The notes: generated by a model not told the origin, from the letters alone. DNA of 64,000 bases from CAWKPF01 sp963851415 (GCA_963851415.1 CAWKPF010000002.1:2604001-2668000); one strand, 5' to 3'; positions 17,565 through 29,046 are shown, numbered from the stretch's first letter. Made by a program: numbers and translations.

Positions 17565-19508
17565 TCAGGAATCGTCCGCCTTGCGGTCGTTCACCAGCTT
17601 CTCGACCACGCTCGGGTCCGCCAACGTGGTGGTGTCTCCGAGGTCCTCGTAGCTGCCGGCAGCGATCTTTCGCAGAATCCGACGCATGATCTTGCCCGAC
17701 CTCGTCTTGGGCAATCCGAGGGTGATCTGGATCTGGTCGGGGGTCGCGATCGGTCCGATCACGGAGCGCACCTGTTGGCGCAGCTGACCGACCAGCTCGG
17801 CAGGGTCCGCCGACTCGTACTCGTGGCTCGGAATCACGTAGGCGAAGATCCCCTCACCCTTGATCTCGTGTGGGAATCCAACCACCGCGGCTTCCGCCAC
17901 GCCCGGATGTGCCACCAGCGCGCTCTCGACCTCGGCGGTGCCCATGCGATGCCCCGACACGTTCAACACGTCGTCGACACGCCCGGTGATCCAGTAGTAG
18001 CCGTCGGCGTCGCGGTGACAGCCGTCCCCGGTAAAGTAGAGGCCGGGGTAGGTGGAGAAGTAGGTCTCGCCAAACCGAGCGTGATCGCCGTAGATCGTGC
18101 GCGCCTGGCCGGGCCAGGATCGCTTGATCGCGAGGTTGCCGGAGACATCGTTGCCCTGGATCTCCTTGCCGTCCTCGTCGACCAGGACGGGCTCGACCCC
18201 CGGAAAGGGAAGCGTCGCCGAGCCGGGCTTGAGCGGCGTTGCCCCGGGAAGCGGTGTGATCAGGATGCCTCCGGTCTCTGTCTGCCACCACGTGTCGACG
18301 ATCGGGCACCGCCCTTCGCCGACCACTTCGTGGTACCAGTCCCAGATCTCCGGGTTGATCGGCTCACCCACGGTGCCGAGCACGCGCAGCGAAGTGCGCT
18401 CGTACTTCTTCACCCACTCGTCACCCTCCCTGGCGATGGCACGCAGCGCAGTCGGAGCGGTGTAGAAGATCGTCGCGCCGAGGTCGTCGACCACCTGCCA
18501 ATAGCGTCCGGGGTCCGGGTAGGTCGGAACCGACTCGAACATCACCGAGGTGGCCCCATTGGCCAGGGGACCGTAGACGATGTAGCTGTGACCGGTAATC
18601 CAGCCGATATCGGCAGCACAGAAGTGAACGTCCCGGCCGGGACGGTGGTCGAAGACCAGCTCGTGGGTCAAGCTGGCGTAGACCAGGTAGCCTCCCGTGG
18701 TGTGCATCACGCCCTTGGGGTTCCCCGTCGAACCGCTGGTGTAGAGGATGAAGAGGGGATCCTCGGCGTCCATCCACTCGACCGGAGCGGTGGCGCGATG
18801 AGCCGCCATCTCCTCGTGAAGCCAGGAGTCGCGGCCGTCCTTCATCGGAACCTCGAGATCGGTGCGCTCGACGACCAGAACACGCTCGATCACATCGACA
18901 CCTTCGAGAGCCTCGTCTGCAATCGCCTTGAGCGGGATCGTCTTGCCCCCGCGCAGCCCTTCGTTTGCGGTGACCAACACCTTGCAGCCGGCATCGACGA
19001 TTCGTTGCCGTAGGCTGGCCGCCGAGAAGCCGGCGAAAACCACCGAGTGCACTGCTCCGATGCGAGCGCAGGCGAGGAGGGTGTAGGCGAGCTCGGGCAC
19101 CATCGGCAGATAGGTACAGACTCGATCGCCCCGCTCTACCCCGTGAGCCCGCAGCGCATTGGCGACCCGACAAACGTTCTCCCGCAGCTCGCGGTAGCTG
19201 ATATGCACGTACTCTCCGGGCTCGTCACGGACCCAGATCAGTGCCGTTCGATCCGGAGTCGCGTCGGCATGGCGATCGACACAGTTGTGACAAGCGTTGA
19301 GCTTGCCGCCCTCGAACCACGCGAAATCGACGCTCTCGAAGTTCCATCGTCCCGCGTGCCGGGGCTCGACGAACCAGTCGAGACGCTCCGCCTGCTCCAG
19401 CCAGAAGTCGTCCGAATGCTCGATCGAGTGGCGATAGAGATCGTTGTAGCTCTCGAGATCCGGAACGAGGGAACCGGCGGAGAATTCTGGTTTGGTCGGT
19501 ATCGTCAC
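17565..19508 (-). CDS. acs: acetyl-CoA synthetase (AMP-forming)
   Basis: 647 residues, full length. Acs activates acetate to acetyl-AMP and then acetyl-CoA. Motifs: the nucleotide loop YTSGSTGNPKGVMHTTGGYL, DIGWITGHSYIVYGPL, DTWWQTETGGILITPLPG, YFTGDGCHRDADGYYWITGRVDDVLNVSGHR, and the C-terminal acetylation-site motif PKTRSGKIMRRILRKI. That lysine is the regulatory residue acetylated in other Acs enzymes. The start is GTG with AGAGGAG upstream. It lies 79 bases after pckA, pairing acetate use with gluconeogenesis. It is distinct from the long-chain acyl-CoA synthetase at 33684. Confidence 0.97.
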   Translation of the reverse strand: MTIPTKPEFSAGSLVPDLESYNDLYRHSIEHSDDFWLEQAERLDWFVEPRHAGRWNFESVDFAWFEGGKLNACHNCVDRHADATPDRTALIWVRDEPGEYVHISYRELRENVCRVANALRAHGVERGDRVCTYLPMVPELAYTLLACARIGAVHSVVFAGFSAASLRQRIVDAGCKVLVTANEGLRGGKTIPLKAIADEALEGVDVIERVLVVERTDLEVPMKDGRDSWLHEEMAAHRATAPVEWMDAEDPLFILYTSGSTGNPKGVMHTTGGYLVYASLTHELVFDHRPGRDVHFCAADIGWITGHSYIVYGPLANGATSVMFESVPTYPDPGRYWQVVDDLGATIFYTAPTALRAIAREGDEWVKKYERTSLRVLGTVGEPINPEIWDWYHEVVGEGRCPIVDTWWQTETGGILITPLPGATPLKPGSATLPFPGVEPVLVDEDGKEIQGNDVSGNLAIKRSWPGQARTIYGDHARFGETYFSTYPGLYFTGDGCHRDADGYYWITGRVDDVLNVSGHRMGTAEVESALVAHPGVAEAAVVGFPHEIKGEGIFAYVIPSHEYESADPAELVGQLRQQVRSVIGPIATPDQIQITLGLPKTRSGKIMRRILRKIAAGSYEDLGDTTTLADPSVVEKLVNDRKADDS

Positions 19509-19587
19509 TTCATTCTCCTCTTGCTTCAGGCTGCTGTGCCGGTCTCGTTCGGCCCCCTGAGGGCTCTCTGCGCGGGACCGGCTTCCC

Positions 19588-21189
19588 TCAAACCCGCGGA
19601 CCGGCTTGCTTCACCTCGGCGCTCACCGAGCTGGCGAAAGCCCTGAAGTTCTGCTCGAACATCTCGGCCAGCTTCTTCGCCTGACGGTCGTAGGCGTCTG
19701 GATCGGACCAGGTCTCGCTCGGATTCAGCAAACGAGACGAGATGCCCTCCACCGACTGCGGCATCGCCAGACCGAAGACGGGGTGCTCCTGCGTGTCCGC
19801 GTCGTCGAGCTCGCCGCTGAGAGCCGCCGAAACCAGGCGCCGCGTGTCCCCGAGGGAGATTCGTTTGCCGACGCCGAAGGGCCCTCCGGTCCATCCCGTG
19901 TTGACCAGGTACACCCGCGAGCCATGGCGCTCGAGCCGATCCCCCAGCATCGCTGCGTAGACACCGGGGTGCATCGGCATGAAGGGTGCACCGAAACAGG
20001 CGCTGAACGTGGCACTCGGCTCGGTGACCCCGCGCTCGGTTCCCGCGACCTTGGCGGTATAGCCACTGAGGAAGTGATACATCGCCTGCTCCGCGGTCAG
20101 CCGGCTGATCGGCGGCAAGACTCCGAAGGCGTCGCAGGTCAAGAAGATCACGGTCTGCGCATGACCGGCGACGCCACCCAGGTCGACCCGCTCGAGCTGG
20201 GTGAGTGGATAGGAGGACCGCGTATTCTCTGTCAGGGAGTCGTCGTTCAGGTCGAGCTGGCGGTTGCGTGGGTCGTAGACCACGTTCTCGAGAATGGTGC
20301 CGAACCGCCGCGTGGTGGCGTAGATCTCGGGCTCGCCTTCGGGATCGAGTCGAATCACCTTCGCGTAGCAGCCACCCTCGATGTTGAAAACGCCTTTGTC
20401 GCCCCAACCGTGCTCGTCGTCGCCGATCAGAGTGCGGTCGGGCGAAGAACTGAGCGTCGTCTTGCCGGTGCCGCTCAAGCCGAAGAAGAGGGCGACGTCG
20501 TCACGGTCGACTCCGTAGTTGGCGCTGCAGTGCATGCTGAGTACACCCTGCTTCGGCAGGATGTAGTTCATCACCGAAAAGATGCTCTTCTTGATCTCGC
20601 CGGCGTACTCCGTCCCACCGATCAACACTCCACGCCGCTCGAGGTCGAGCATGATGAAGGTGGCACTGTGAGTCCCGTCGCGCTTCGGGTCTGAATGCAG
20701 GGTAGGCAAGTCGACCACGGTGAAGTCCGGCTCGAAACCCTCCAGCTTGGAGGGATCGCTCTCGCGCAGAAACATGTTGTAGGCGAAGAGGCTGTGCCAC
20801 GCACGCTCGGTGACGACCCGCACCCGGATGCGCGACCCCGAGTCCGCTCCGGCGTAGCCTTCGAACACGTAGACCTTGCGATCAGCGATGACCCCCCGGG
20901 CCTCCTCGAGGAGCCGATCGAAGGTCTGCGCCGAGATCGGTTGATTGACCTTTCCCCAGTCGATGTCCTCGGAGCCCTCTCGCCGGACGACGAACCTGTC
21001 CTTGGGAGAGCGCCCGGTGTGCTCTCCCGTGGACGCGACCAGAGGTCCATGCGCAGCCAGAGCGGCCTCACCGTTTCGAATCGCTTCTTCGTAGAGCTCC
21101 GCCGGCGACAGGTTGCGCGCCACCCGCCCGGGATCGTCCCACCGCAGAGGCAAATCGAGGGGTTCAAGGGCGTTGAGATCGTTGGTCAT
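19588..21189 (-). CDS. pckA: phosphoenolpyruvate carboxykinase (ATP)
   Basis: 533 residues. It converts oxaloacetate and ATP to PEP and CO2, the entry step of gluconeogenesis. The ATP-dependent type is identified by the kinase-1 loop FFGLSGTGKTTLSSSPDRTLIGDDEHGW, by YAGEIKKSIFSVMNYILPKQGVLSMHCSAN and by NTGWTGGPFGVGKRISLGDTR. The N-terminal half has STGEHTGRSPKDRFVV. AGGAG precedes the ATG. Downstream acs suggests shared use during growth on acetate or amino acids. The C-terminus reaches the usual family end with a short basic tail. Confidence 0.97.
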   Translation of the reverse strand: MTNDLNALEPLDLPLRWDDPGRVARNLSPAELYEEAIRNGEAALAAHGPLVASTGEHTGRSPKDRFVVRREGSEDIDWGKVNQPISAQTFDRLLEEARGVIADRKVYVFEGYAGADSGSRIRVRVVTERAWHSLFAYNMFLRESDPSKLEGFEPDFTVVDLPTLHSDPKRDGTHSATFIMLDLERRGVLIGGTEYAGEIKKSIFSVMNYILPKQGVLSMHCSANYGVDRDDVALFFGLSGTGKTTLSSSPDRTLIGDDEHGWGDKGVFNIEGGCYAKVIRLDPEGEPEIYATTRRFGTILENVVYDPRNRQLDLNDDSLTENTRSSYPLTQLERVDLGGVAGHAQTVIFLTCDAFGVLPPISRLTAEQAMYHFLSGYTAKVAGTERGVTEPSATFSACFGAPFMPMHPGVYAAMLGDRLERHGSRVYLVNTGWTGGPFGVGKRISLGDTRRLVSAALSGELDDADTQEHPVFGLAMPQSVEGISSRLLNPSETWSDPDAYDRQAKKLAEMFEQNFRAFASSVSAEVKQAGPRV

Positions 21190-21369
21190 CCGTCCGCGAG
21201 CTCCTGGCTCCCGGTTTCGCCCCGGGAAGCGGTATTCGTGAGAAGCGACGCGGTCAAGACGAACGAATCACGAAGCGAGCGGCGGGATCTCGAGGCAGAC
21301 TTCGAGGGCGCCTTTCAACCAGAGTCCGGATTCACTCGCAGCGCGACGCCGCCGGAGAGAGCGGGAGTT

Positions 21370-21444
21370 TGGCTCCTCGGGAGGGACTTGAACCCCCAAC
21401 ATTTCGGTTAACAGCCGAACGCTCTACCATTGAGCTACCGAGGA
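21370..21444 (-). tRNA. tRNA-Asn (anticodon GTT)
   Basis: The minus strand folds as a complete tRNA: acceptor TCCTCGG pairs with CCGAGGA, the D-arm is GCTC/GAGC, and the anticodon stem TTCGG/CCGAA encloses the loop CTGTTAA with anticodon GTT. The T-arm carries TTCAAGT. The discriminator is G and the 3' CCA is encoded. The body matches bacterial tRNA-Asn. It lies between pckA and rpoD with about 180 bases on each side. Confidence 0.96.
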
Positions 21445-21629
21445 TCAAAACTACCTTCGAACGAAAGACCTGTCACCGCCCTTCGAGGCGGCTCGATCCG
21501 CCGGGGCAAATGCCCCAGACGAGCCGACGACCGATCTATCGAACGTCAATCGTAGGTCGGCGCTCCGAGCCTTGTCAACGCCTGAAGGCGCAGCAATCCC
21601 AAGGAATCGCAGACCCGGGCGGCACCCGA

Positions 21630-23345
<1,716 letters not shown>

Positions 23346-23481
23346 CGTCGAAATCTCCTAAATGGGCATTTCCGGAAACGCCCCCTGTCGAAGGTCGCAC
23401 CCTTATAACCACAGAACCGGGCGAGTTATTGCATGACAGCGACTCACACTGTGTCCTACGGATCGGCGCAAACCGATGAAT

Positions 23482-25293
23482 TCAATCGGCTTTCGGACCC
23501 TGATGCATTCGACGGCTGATGACCGCCTTCTCGTCGAGCAACTCACGCAGGAGCTTCTCGTCGCCCTGTCGCTCGGCCTCCGCCAGTTCCCGCGCCAGTT
23601 GACGCGAGCGCTGTCGATTCCAACGCTGCGTGAGTCGTTCCAACCCGTCGGTCAAGTCACCGTCTCTGTCGAGAGCCGTTTCTTCTAGCAGAAGGTAGGC
23701 CAGTCGGTCAATAGCTTGCCCCCCTTCGGGCTCCCTCACGAGGCGCTCCTGGAGGCGTCGATCGAGGCTGCTCGAAGCGTCTCCTTCCTCCCGTAACTCC
23801 AGGTAGATACGGTAGATGCGCCGATTGGAGTCATCCAGGAAGGCGCCCTCGGGTGGGAGCCGATCGCGGTCCTGGCTCGCCTCTCCGAGAATCAGGAGTT
23901 GAAGCACCCGTTCCTCGAGACCGGCGAGCCTGCGCGACCCGGAGTCGACGGCGCTCGGAGAGCGTGTCGCGCCGAGGCCCCTGGGCGGCGGGCCCTCCTC
24001 GGTCGACGCTGCCCGGGTCGTATCCTCCTGGATTCGCTGCCAAAGCACGTCTTCCGGGAGTCCGAGGCGCTCCGCGGCTCGCCGAGAGTAGGCGTAGCGC
24101 AGCACCGAGTCCGGAATCCGGCCCAAGACGGCCGCGACCCGGTCGGCGGCGCGCGCCTGGCGGTGGGGACTCTGGGCCAACGTCGGTGGCAAGCGCTCGA
24201 TCGAGAGTTCGACCGCATCGGGCGCTTCGGCGATCACTCTCCGGATCGCCTCCTCGCCCTCCTCGAGGCGCAGCGAGTCGGGATCCTGTCCGGCAGGGAA
24301 GCAGGCTCGACGCACTTCGAGCCCGGCCCCGAGCAGCAGGGGGAGCGCCTTCCGGCTGGCCTGCTCCCCGGCCCGGTCCCCGTCGTACCCGACAATCACA
24401 CGATCTGCATAGCGCGCCAGCAGTTTGACCTGCTGGGGGGTCAGCGACGTTCCCATACTGGCGACCGCTTCCTCCACTCCACTCAGCACCGCCGCGATGA
24501 CGTCGAAGTAACCCTCCACCAGGAGCACGCGATCGCGCTGCCGAATGGCGTTGCGCGCCAGGTGGAGTCCGTAGAGCAGGTGCTTCTTCTGAAAGGCCGT
24601 CGTCTCGGCAGTGTTGATGTATTTGGCCCTGTCCTCGCCGAGGGTGCGGCCACCGAAACCGACCAGACGTCCGGTGGGGGAGTGGATCGGAAAGATCAAT
24701 CTGTGGCGAAAGCGATCGTAGACCCGCTGTGACTTCGGAGAACGTGCCACCAGACCTGCGCTCTCGAGCGCTTCGACGGGAAAGCGCGCCGACAGTGCAC
24801 CGGTCAGCTGCTGCCAGTCGTCAGGCGCATAGCCGAGCCCGAATCTCTCGATCGCTTCCGCTCCCACGCGACGCTGCTCGAGATAGCGCTGGGCAAAGCT
24901 GGAGGTGGTGAGTTGGTCGCGGAAGAAGCCGGCGGCAGCCTCGAGAGCTTCCTCCAGACGGCGCTCCTTGTCGCTGACGTGTCGTTGCTTGGGAAGGGGA
25001 ATGCCATAGCGCGCGGCCAGCGATTCGAGCGCGGTGGGGAAGTCTTCTCCGGTGGTCTCCATGTAGAACTTGATGGCGTCGCCTCCGACGCCGCAACCGA
25101 AGCAGTGGTACAGGCCACGCTCGGGGTCGATCGAGAAGGACGGGGTCTTCTCGTCGTGGAAGGGACACAAACCGACCCAGCGCTTGCCTCGCTGCTCGAG
25201 ACGACCGTGCTCGGAGGCGATCTCGATCAGATCCACGGCGTCGCGAACCGCCTGTTTGAATCGCTCGTGCTCGGCGGAGGGCGTCATGCTCAT
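23482..25293 (-). CDS. dnaG: DNA primase
   Basis: 603 residues. DnaG makes RNA primers at the replication fork. The CHC2 zinc finger uses Cys43, His46, Cys64 and Cys67 (LCPFHDEKTPSF, then YHCFGCGVGGDAIKF). The TOPRIM domain shows LLVEGYFDVIAAV and the metal-binding GYDGDRAGEQASRKALPLLL. A C-terminal helicase-interaction region follows. The frame is open into mutS2, but the ATG at 25293 overlaps the mutS2 TGA (ATGA) and gives the family start AEHERFKQAVRDAVDLIEIAS. Translational coupling to mutS2 is likely. Confidence 0.96.
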   Translation of the reverse strand: MSMTPSAEHERFKQAVRDAVDLIEIASEHGRLEQRGKRWVGLCPFHDEKTPSFSIDPERGLYHCFGCGVGGDAIKFYMETTGEDFPTALESLAARYGIPLPKQRHVSDKERRLEEALEAAAGFFRDQLTTSSFAQRYLEQRRVGAEAIERFGLGYAPDDWQQLTGALSARFPVEALESAGLVARSPKSQRVYDRFRHRLIFPIHSPTGRLVGFGGRTLGEDRAKYINTAETTAFQKKHLLYGLHLARNAIRQRDRVLLVEGYFDVIAAVLSGVEEAVASMGTSLTPQQVKLLARYADRVIVGYDGDRAGEQASRKALPLLLGAGLEVRRACFPAGQDPDSLRLEEGEEAIRRVIAEAPDAVELSIERLPPTLAQSPHRQARAADRVAAVLGRIPDSVLRYAYSRRAAERLGLPEDVLWQRIQEDTTRAASTEEGPPPRGLGATRSPSAVDSGSRRLAGLEERVLQLLILGEASQDRDRLPPEGAFLDDSNRRIYRIYLELREEGDASSSLDRRLQERLVREPEGGQAIDRLAYLLLEETALDRDGDLTDGLERLTQRWNRQRSRQLARELAEAERQGDEKLLRELLDEKAVISRRMHQGPKAD

Positions 25294-27728
25294 CCCAGCT
25301 CGACGATGGTTGCGCCGTCGCCCCCCTCGGAGCGCTCCGCCGCGGCGAACGAAGCGACGCTCGGATGCGATCTCAGATGATCCCGCACCGCGCTGCGCAG
25401 CCGACCGCTGCCGTGGCCATGAATCACCCGAAGGCGATCGGTACCCGCGACCAGGGCGCGATCCAGGTAGCGATCGAGGGCCTCGAGGGCCGGCTCCACT
25501 CGCTGTCCGACCAGATTCAGCTCGGCCGTCACGGACGGCTCCTCTGCGTCGTGGCGAGACGCGCCACCGTCCGTTCGGCTGGCGACCCGCGGGGCCCGAC
25601 CGCCGAAGGAGCGGCTGCTGCGGGGCTCCTGCTCGACTCGGACGAGCTCTCCGGCCGGCCAAACCAGTCGTTTCCCTCGCACCCGCACCGCGGCCCGTCC
25701 GCGCTCGAGCTCCTCGACCACGCCCTCGAACGAGAGACCCTGATGGCGAACTCGATCCCCCACCCGGACCGGCCCCCGTGACGGCTCCGGGGGCTCTGGC
25801 GCGAGGGCCGAGGGCGGTTCTTCGAACAGCCGGGCGGTCGCCTCGGCGGACAGATTCCGCCGACGACCGGACTCGATCTCTCCGCGCAGTCGTGCGACCT
25901 CGTCGTCGAACCGGTCTCGTACCTCGCGCCGGAACTGCTCGAACTGCCCGGTCATGGTCTTCCTCAGCGCGCGGCGCTCGGCCACCAACCCTTCCAACTC
26001 CTGAGCTCGGCGCTGATCGAGGCGCTTCTGGTCGAGTAGACGGCGCTCCATCTCCCGCTGCTGCTCGGCAAGGGCGGCCTCTCTCGCCTCGAGTTCTCGC
26101 AGCAGCCGACGCAGCTCGCGCTGTTCGTCGCCCAACAGACTCTCCGCACGACGAAGCCAACGGTCGGACAACCCCAGCCGACGCGCCAGGGCAACCGCCT
26201 CACTTCCTCCGGGGGGACCGACCCGCAGGCGAAATGTCGGCTCGAGCGCCGTCGCATCGAACTCCATCGCGGCACAGCCGGCACCCTCGATCTCGAGAGC
26301 GGCGAGCGCAACCTGCGTGAGATGAGTCACCAGGATGCCCTGGGTTCGCTGTCCGGACAGCTCCTCGAGCAAGGCAACGGAGAGCGCGGCGCCCTCTTCC
26401 GGCGCCGTACCCGAGCCGATCTCGTCGAGCAGCACGAGCGCGCGAGGACCGGCGGCTCGCCACGCTTCGTCCAGCCGCAGGAGGCGACCACTGAAGGTCG
26501 AACGATCCGCCAGGAGATCCTGCTCGTCCCCGACGACCGCCACCAGGTCCTTCAGGAGGGGGATCCGGCTCGATGGCCCCGCTGGGATGGGCAGACCACA
26601 GTGGGCACTGGCTGCCAACAGGCCGACGGTCTTGAGCGCGACGGTCTTGCCTCCCGCGTTGGGACCGGTCACGACCAGGATGCGCTCGTCCTGAAGGGTG
26701 AGATCGAGCGGAACCACGTCGCCTTCGTGTCCCGAAGTGCCGAGCGCTGCCTCACGCTGCCGACGTAGCGCAGGATCCAGCAACGGATGACGCGCGCCCT
26801 CCAGAGACAAGACCCCGTCTTCCTCGAGCTCGGGCACGCTGGCCTCGAGCGTCTGCCCGTAGTCCCACGCCGCGCTCAACACATCGAGCTCGACGAGCAG
26901 ATCGATGTGCCCGAGGATCGAGGCACGCAGACCTCGACACGCTGTGACCAGTTCGTCGAAGAGCCGCCTTCGCTCCTGCAGTTCCTCACCAGTGGCTCGC
27001 TGAAGCTCATTGTTGTCGTCGACCGCCTCGAGCGGCTCGAAGTAGAAGCTCCGTCCGCTCGCCGAGCGAGCGTGAACCAGACCCTCCAGTCGACCCCGAT
27101 GGCCCGAAGGCAAGAGGACCGTCAAGCGACCGTCTCGAATCGAGACCGTCTCCTCGGCCAGCTGCTCGCGATTGTCTCGAACGTAGTTTCCGAGGCGGTG
27201 ATAGAGACCGTCTCTGCGTTGGCGAACCGTCTGGCGGAGCTCACTCAACCGCGGCGATGCATCCTCTCGAACCTCTCCGTCGTCGTCGAGGACTCGGGCG
27301 ATCCTTCGGGCGAGCTCGGACACTGCCACGGCCTCGGTGATGCGCTTCGACGCCCGGGCATCGAGACAGGGACTTCGATCGGCTCCGGACGCGATGCGGT
27401 CGGCCGCTGCTCGAGCTGCCGACAGCACTCGCCCCAGTCGAACCAGCTCCTTGCCGTCCGGAGCAGTCGCACCGTGGAGCCGGGAAAGGAGCGGAGCCAG
27501 GGGCTCGCCCAGCGAAGGCACCAGGCGTCCCTGCTCGAGAAGAGCCCCGACCTCGAGGAGTGCCGCTCGCCGTTCGCGAAGCAGCTCCGGGGACGTCACG
27601 GGCCGCAGCAGCAGGAGCTCTCGCTCTCCCAGATCGGTCGCAGCGAAACGCGTCAGTACCCGCAGCAGCCCGGGCAGCTCGAGTGCGGCCTCACTGGCTC
27701 GGGAGCACAGCAAAGGGTGTTCGGTCAT
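25290..27728 (-). CDS. mutS2: MutS2 (ATPase and Smr nuclease)
   Basis: 812 residues from the ATG at 27728. MutS2 is involved in recombination suppression and, in some bacteria, rescue of collided ribosomes. The MutS-like ATPase has Walker A VVTGPNAGGKTVALKTVG and Walker B LVLLDEIGSGTAPEEGAAL. A long coiled coil spans about residues 500-630 (EREARLE-type repeats). A KOW-like stretch (VRVGDRVRHQGLSFEGVVEEL) precedes the C-terminal Smr domain with RVIHGHGSGRLRSAVRDHL. An upstream GTG at 27815 is possible but lies inside the rpsU terminator, so I rejected it. The mutS2 gene inside the rpsU-dnaG-rpoD series is unusual. Confidence 0.94.
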   Translation of the reverse strand: MTEHPLLCSRASEAALELPGLLRVLTRFAATDLGERELLLLRPVTSPELLRERRAALLEVGALLEQGRLVPSLGEPLAPLLSRLHGATAPDGKELVRLGRVLSAARAAADRIASGADRSPCLDARASKRITEAVAVSELARRIARVLDDDGEVREDASPRLSELRQTVRQRRDGLYHRLGNYVRDNREQLAEETVSIRDGRLTVLLPSGHRGRLEGLVHARSASGRSFYFEPLEAVDDNNELQRATGEELQERRRLFDELVTACRGLRASILGHIDLLVELDVLSAAWDYGQTLEASVPELEEDGVLSLEGARHPLLDPALRRQREAALGTSGHEGDVVPLDLTLQDERILVVTGPNAGGKTVALKTVGLLAASAHCGLPIPAGPSSRIPLLKDLVAVVGDEQDLLADRSTFSGRLLRLDEAWRAAGPRALVLLDEIGSGTAPEEGAALSVALLEELSGQRTQGILVTHLTQVALAALEIEGAGCAAMEFDATALEPTFRLRVGPPGGSEAVALARRLGLSDRWLRRAESLLGDEQRELRRLLRELEAREAALAEQQREMERRLLDQKRLDQRRAQELEGLVAERRALRKTMTGQFEQFRREVRDRFDDEVARLRGEIESGRRRNLSAEATARLFEEPPSALAPEPPEPSRGPVRVGDRVRHQGLSFEGVVEELERGRAAVRVRGKRLVWPAGELVRVEQEPRSSRSFGGRAPRVASRTDGGASRHDAEEPSVTAELNLVGQRVEPALEALDRYLDRALVAGTDRLRVIHGHGSGRLRSAVRDHLRSHPSVASFAAAERSEGGDGATIVELG

Positions 27729-27784
27729 CGCGACAACAGTACCGAAGACAGGGAGGCCCCACACTCTCTCCCGGGGTGCCGACA

Positions 27785-27822
27785 GAAAAGAAAAAACGGG
27801 AGCGGCCTGAGCCACTCCCGTT
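27785..27822 (-). terminator. rho-independent terminator after rpsU
   Basis: On the minus strand a 12-base-pair stem with a 4-base loop (AACGGGAGTGGC / GCCGCTCCCGTT) is followed by TTTTCTTTT. It lies 26 bases after the rpsU stop and upstream of mutS2. It should end most rpsU transcripts or attenuate read-through to mutS2-dnaG-rpoD, as a terminator does between rpsU and dnaG in Escherichia coli. Confidence 0.85.
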
Positions 27823-27848
27823 CCTGCTATCGAGCTCGATTCGGTCGC

Positions 27849-28058
27849 TCAGGCGAGACCGAGTCGACGCTCTTCGACGAGCTTGCGCATCATCTTCTTG
27901 CGAGCCTGCATCGTCTTTCGCTTGCGCTTGACGGAGGGCTTCTCGAAATGCTGTCTCTTCTTCAGCTCTGTGAGGATTCCCTCTTTCTCGCACTTGCGCT
28001 TGAAGCGTCGAAGTGCGTTCTCGAAACTCTCTTCGTCACGCACGTGAACAACGGGCAT
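27849..28058 (-). CDS. rpsU: ribosomal protein bS21
   Basis: 69 residues, normal size for bS21, a 30S subunit protein near the anti-Shine-Dalgarno region that helps initiation. Typical features are PVVHVRDEESFENALRRFKRKCEKEGILTELKKRQHFEKPSVKRKRK and a basic helical C-terminus. GAGGTG precedes the ATG. It is the first gene of the macromolecular-synthesis series and has its own terminator, so it can be made in excess over DnaG and RpoD. Confidence 0.97.
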   Translation of the reverse strand: MPVVHVRDEESFENALRRFKRKCEKEGILTELKKRQHFEKPSVKRKRKTMQARKKMMRKLVEERRLGLA

Positions 28059-28190
28059 GAATCAAATCACCTCACTTCCGAAAGGGCTTTCGTGAGCTCT
28101 GACGATCGGCCAGATTCACGAGGGGTTCGATACCGATGGAAATTCTGAAGTACCTTCTGGCACGCGGATTCGATACACATTCAACCCAAC

Positions 28191-28219
28191 ATTCTGAAGG
28201 AACTGGCCGATCGGGTCAA
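28191..28219 (-). promoter_or_regulatory. candidate rpsU promoter
   Basis: On the minus strand TTGACC (28219-28214) and CAGAAT (28196-28191) are 17 bases apart. The -35 matches five of six consensus bases and the -10 four of six. The implied leader to the rpsU ATG is about 125 bases. No experimental support; one of several possible sites in this 205-base gap. Confidence 0.4.
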
Positions 28220-28263
28220 CTCGACAGGGTCGTCTCCGCGAACGATCCCGGCTCCGGGTCCAC

Positions 28264-29046
28264 CTAGCCGGTTCGAGACTCGACCGCCTCCCAATCGATT
28301 TGATAAACGGCCCAGTCGCCATCGCGCTTGCGAAAGAAGACGGCGGACGCCGCACCGGATCCAGCATCCTCGGGGTCCTTCGGGTAGAACCACGCGAGCG
28401 CTCCCTGGGCTTCGTACTCGCGGACGTTGCCGTGGTACACCTGACCCATGATCTCGCGCACCTCGGCCTGCGACATTCCTTCCTCGAGCTGATCGAACCG
28501 CTCTCGACGCGCATACCGATAGTCCGTGAACTTCTCGATGGTCTCGTTGAGCTCCGCAAAGTCGGGATCGGCTTCTGCCGTGCGACTCAGGATGTCGAGG
28601 GCACGACGATAGTCGCCGCCCTCCGAGACGTACTCCTGAGCCAACAGGATGTCCTCCTCCGACTTGAGTCGAATTGCAGCCTGCTGGCGCTCCGTCGGTT
28701 CCTCGCCGACGACCATCGGGTCGCTGTTGATGAAGTTGACGATCTCCTGATTGAAGGCGTCCGCTTTGCTGTTGATCTGCTCCTTGAGCGCCGCGGCCTC
28801 GCTCTCGAGAGTCGCGAGCGCATCATCGGCCGCGTCCTCCGCGCCCGCGGCGGTCGCGATCTCTTCGAGCAGGTCGCTGTATTGGCCGCGAGCTTCGCTC
28901 AGCTCGGCTTTGGCCTCTTGCAGCTCGGCCCATTTGGTCACGCGCTCCTGCTCGGCGAGCTCTTCCTCGCTCGGACCGCACCCGATCGCCAGGAACACGA
29001 GTGCCAGTGCACCCACCAGGACGGGAAGCCAACCTCTCCGATACAT
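28264..29046 (-). CDS. lipoprotein with coiled coil and BamE-like C-terminus
   Basis: 260 residues from the ATG at 29046, which has a strong GGAGG. It starts with a lipoprotein signal (MYRRGWLPVLVGALALVFLAIGC, lipidated Cys23), so it is membrane-anchored outside the cytoplasm. Residues ~25-110 are charged and predicted coiled coil. Residues ~130-185 look TPR-like (YRRALDILSRTAEADPDFAELNETI). The C-terminal domain contains LEEGMSQAEVREIMGQVY and DWAVYQIDW, a pattern like the SmpA/BamE fold. I do not recognise the exact family and its job is unknown. It is divergent from the GAF protein gene at 29308. Confidence 0.75.
   Translation of the reverse strand: MYRRGWLPVLVGALALVFLAIGCGPSEEELAEQERVTKWAELQEAKAELSEARGQYSDLLEEIATAAGAEDAADDALATLESEAAALKEQINSKADAFNQEIVNFINSDPMVVGEEPTERQQAAIRLKSEEDILLAQEYVSEGGDYRRALDILSRTAEADPDFAELNETIEKFTDYRYARRERFDQLEEGMSQAEVREIMGQVYHGNVREYEAQGALAWFYPKDPEDAGSGAASAVFFRKRDGDWAVYQIDWEAVESRTG

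Noticed and set aside
19538..19582. GCCGGTC/GACCGGC inverted repeat between pckA and acs
   Set aside because: The loop is about 30 bases and no T-run follows, so a terminator is not supported.
25294..26160. Long N-terminal extension of dnaG
   Set aside because: It is Arg/Gly/Ala low-complexity sequence antiphase to mutS2; the ATGA-coupled start at 25293 gives the normal DnaG N-terminus.
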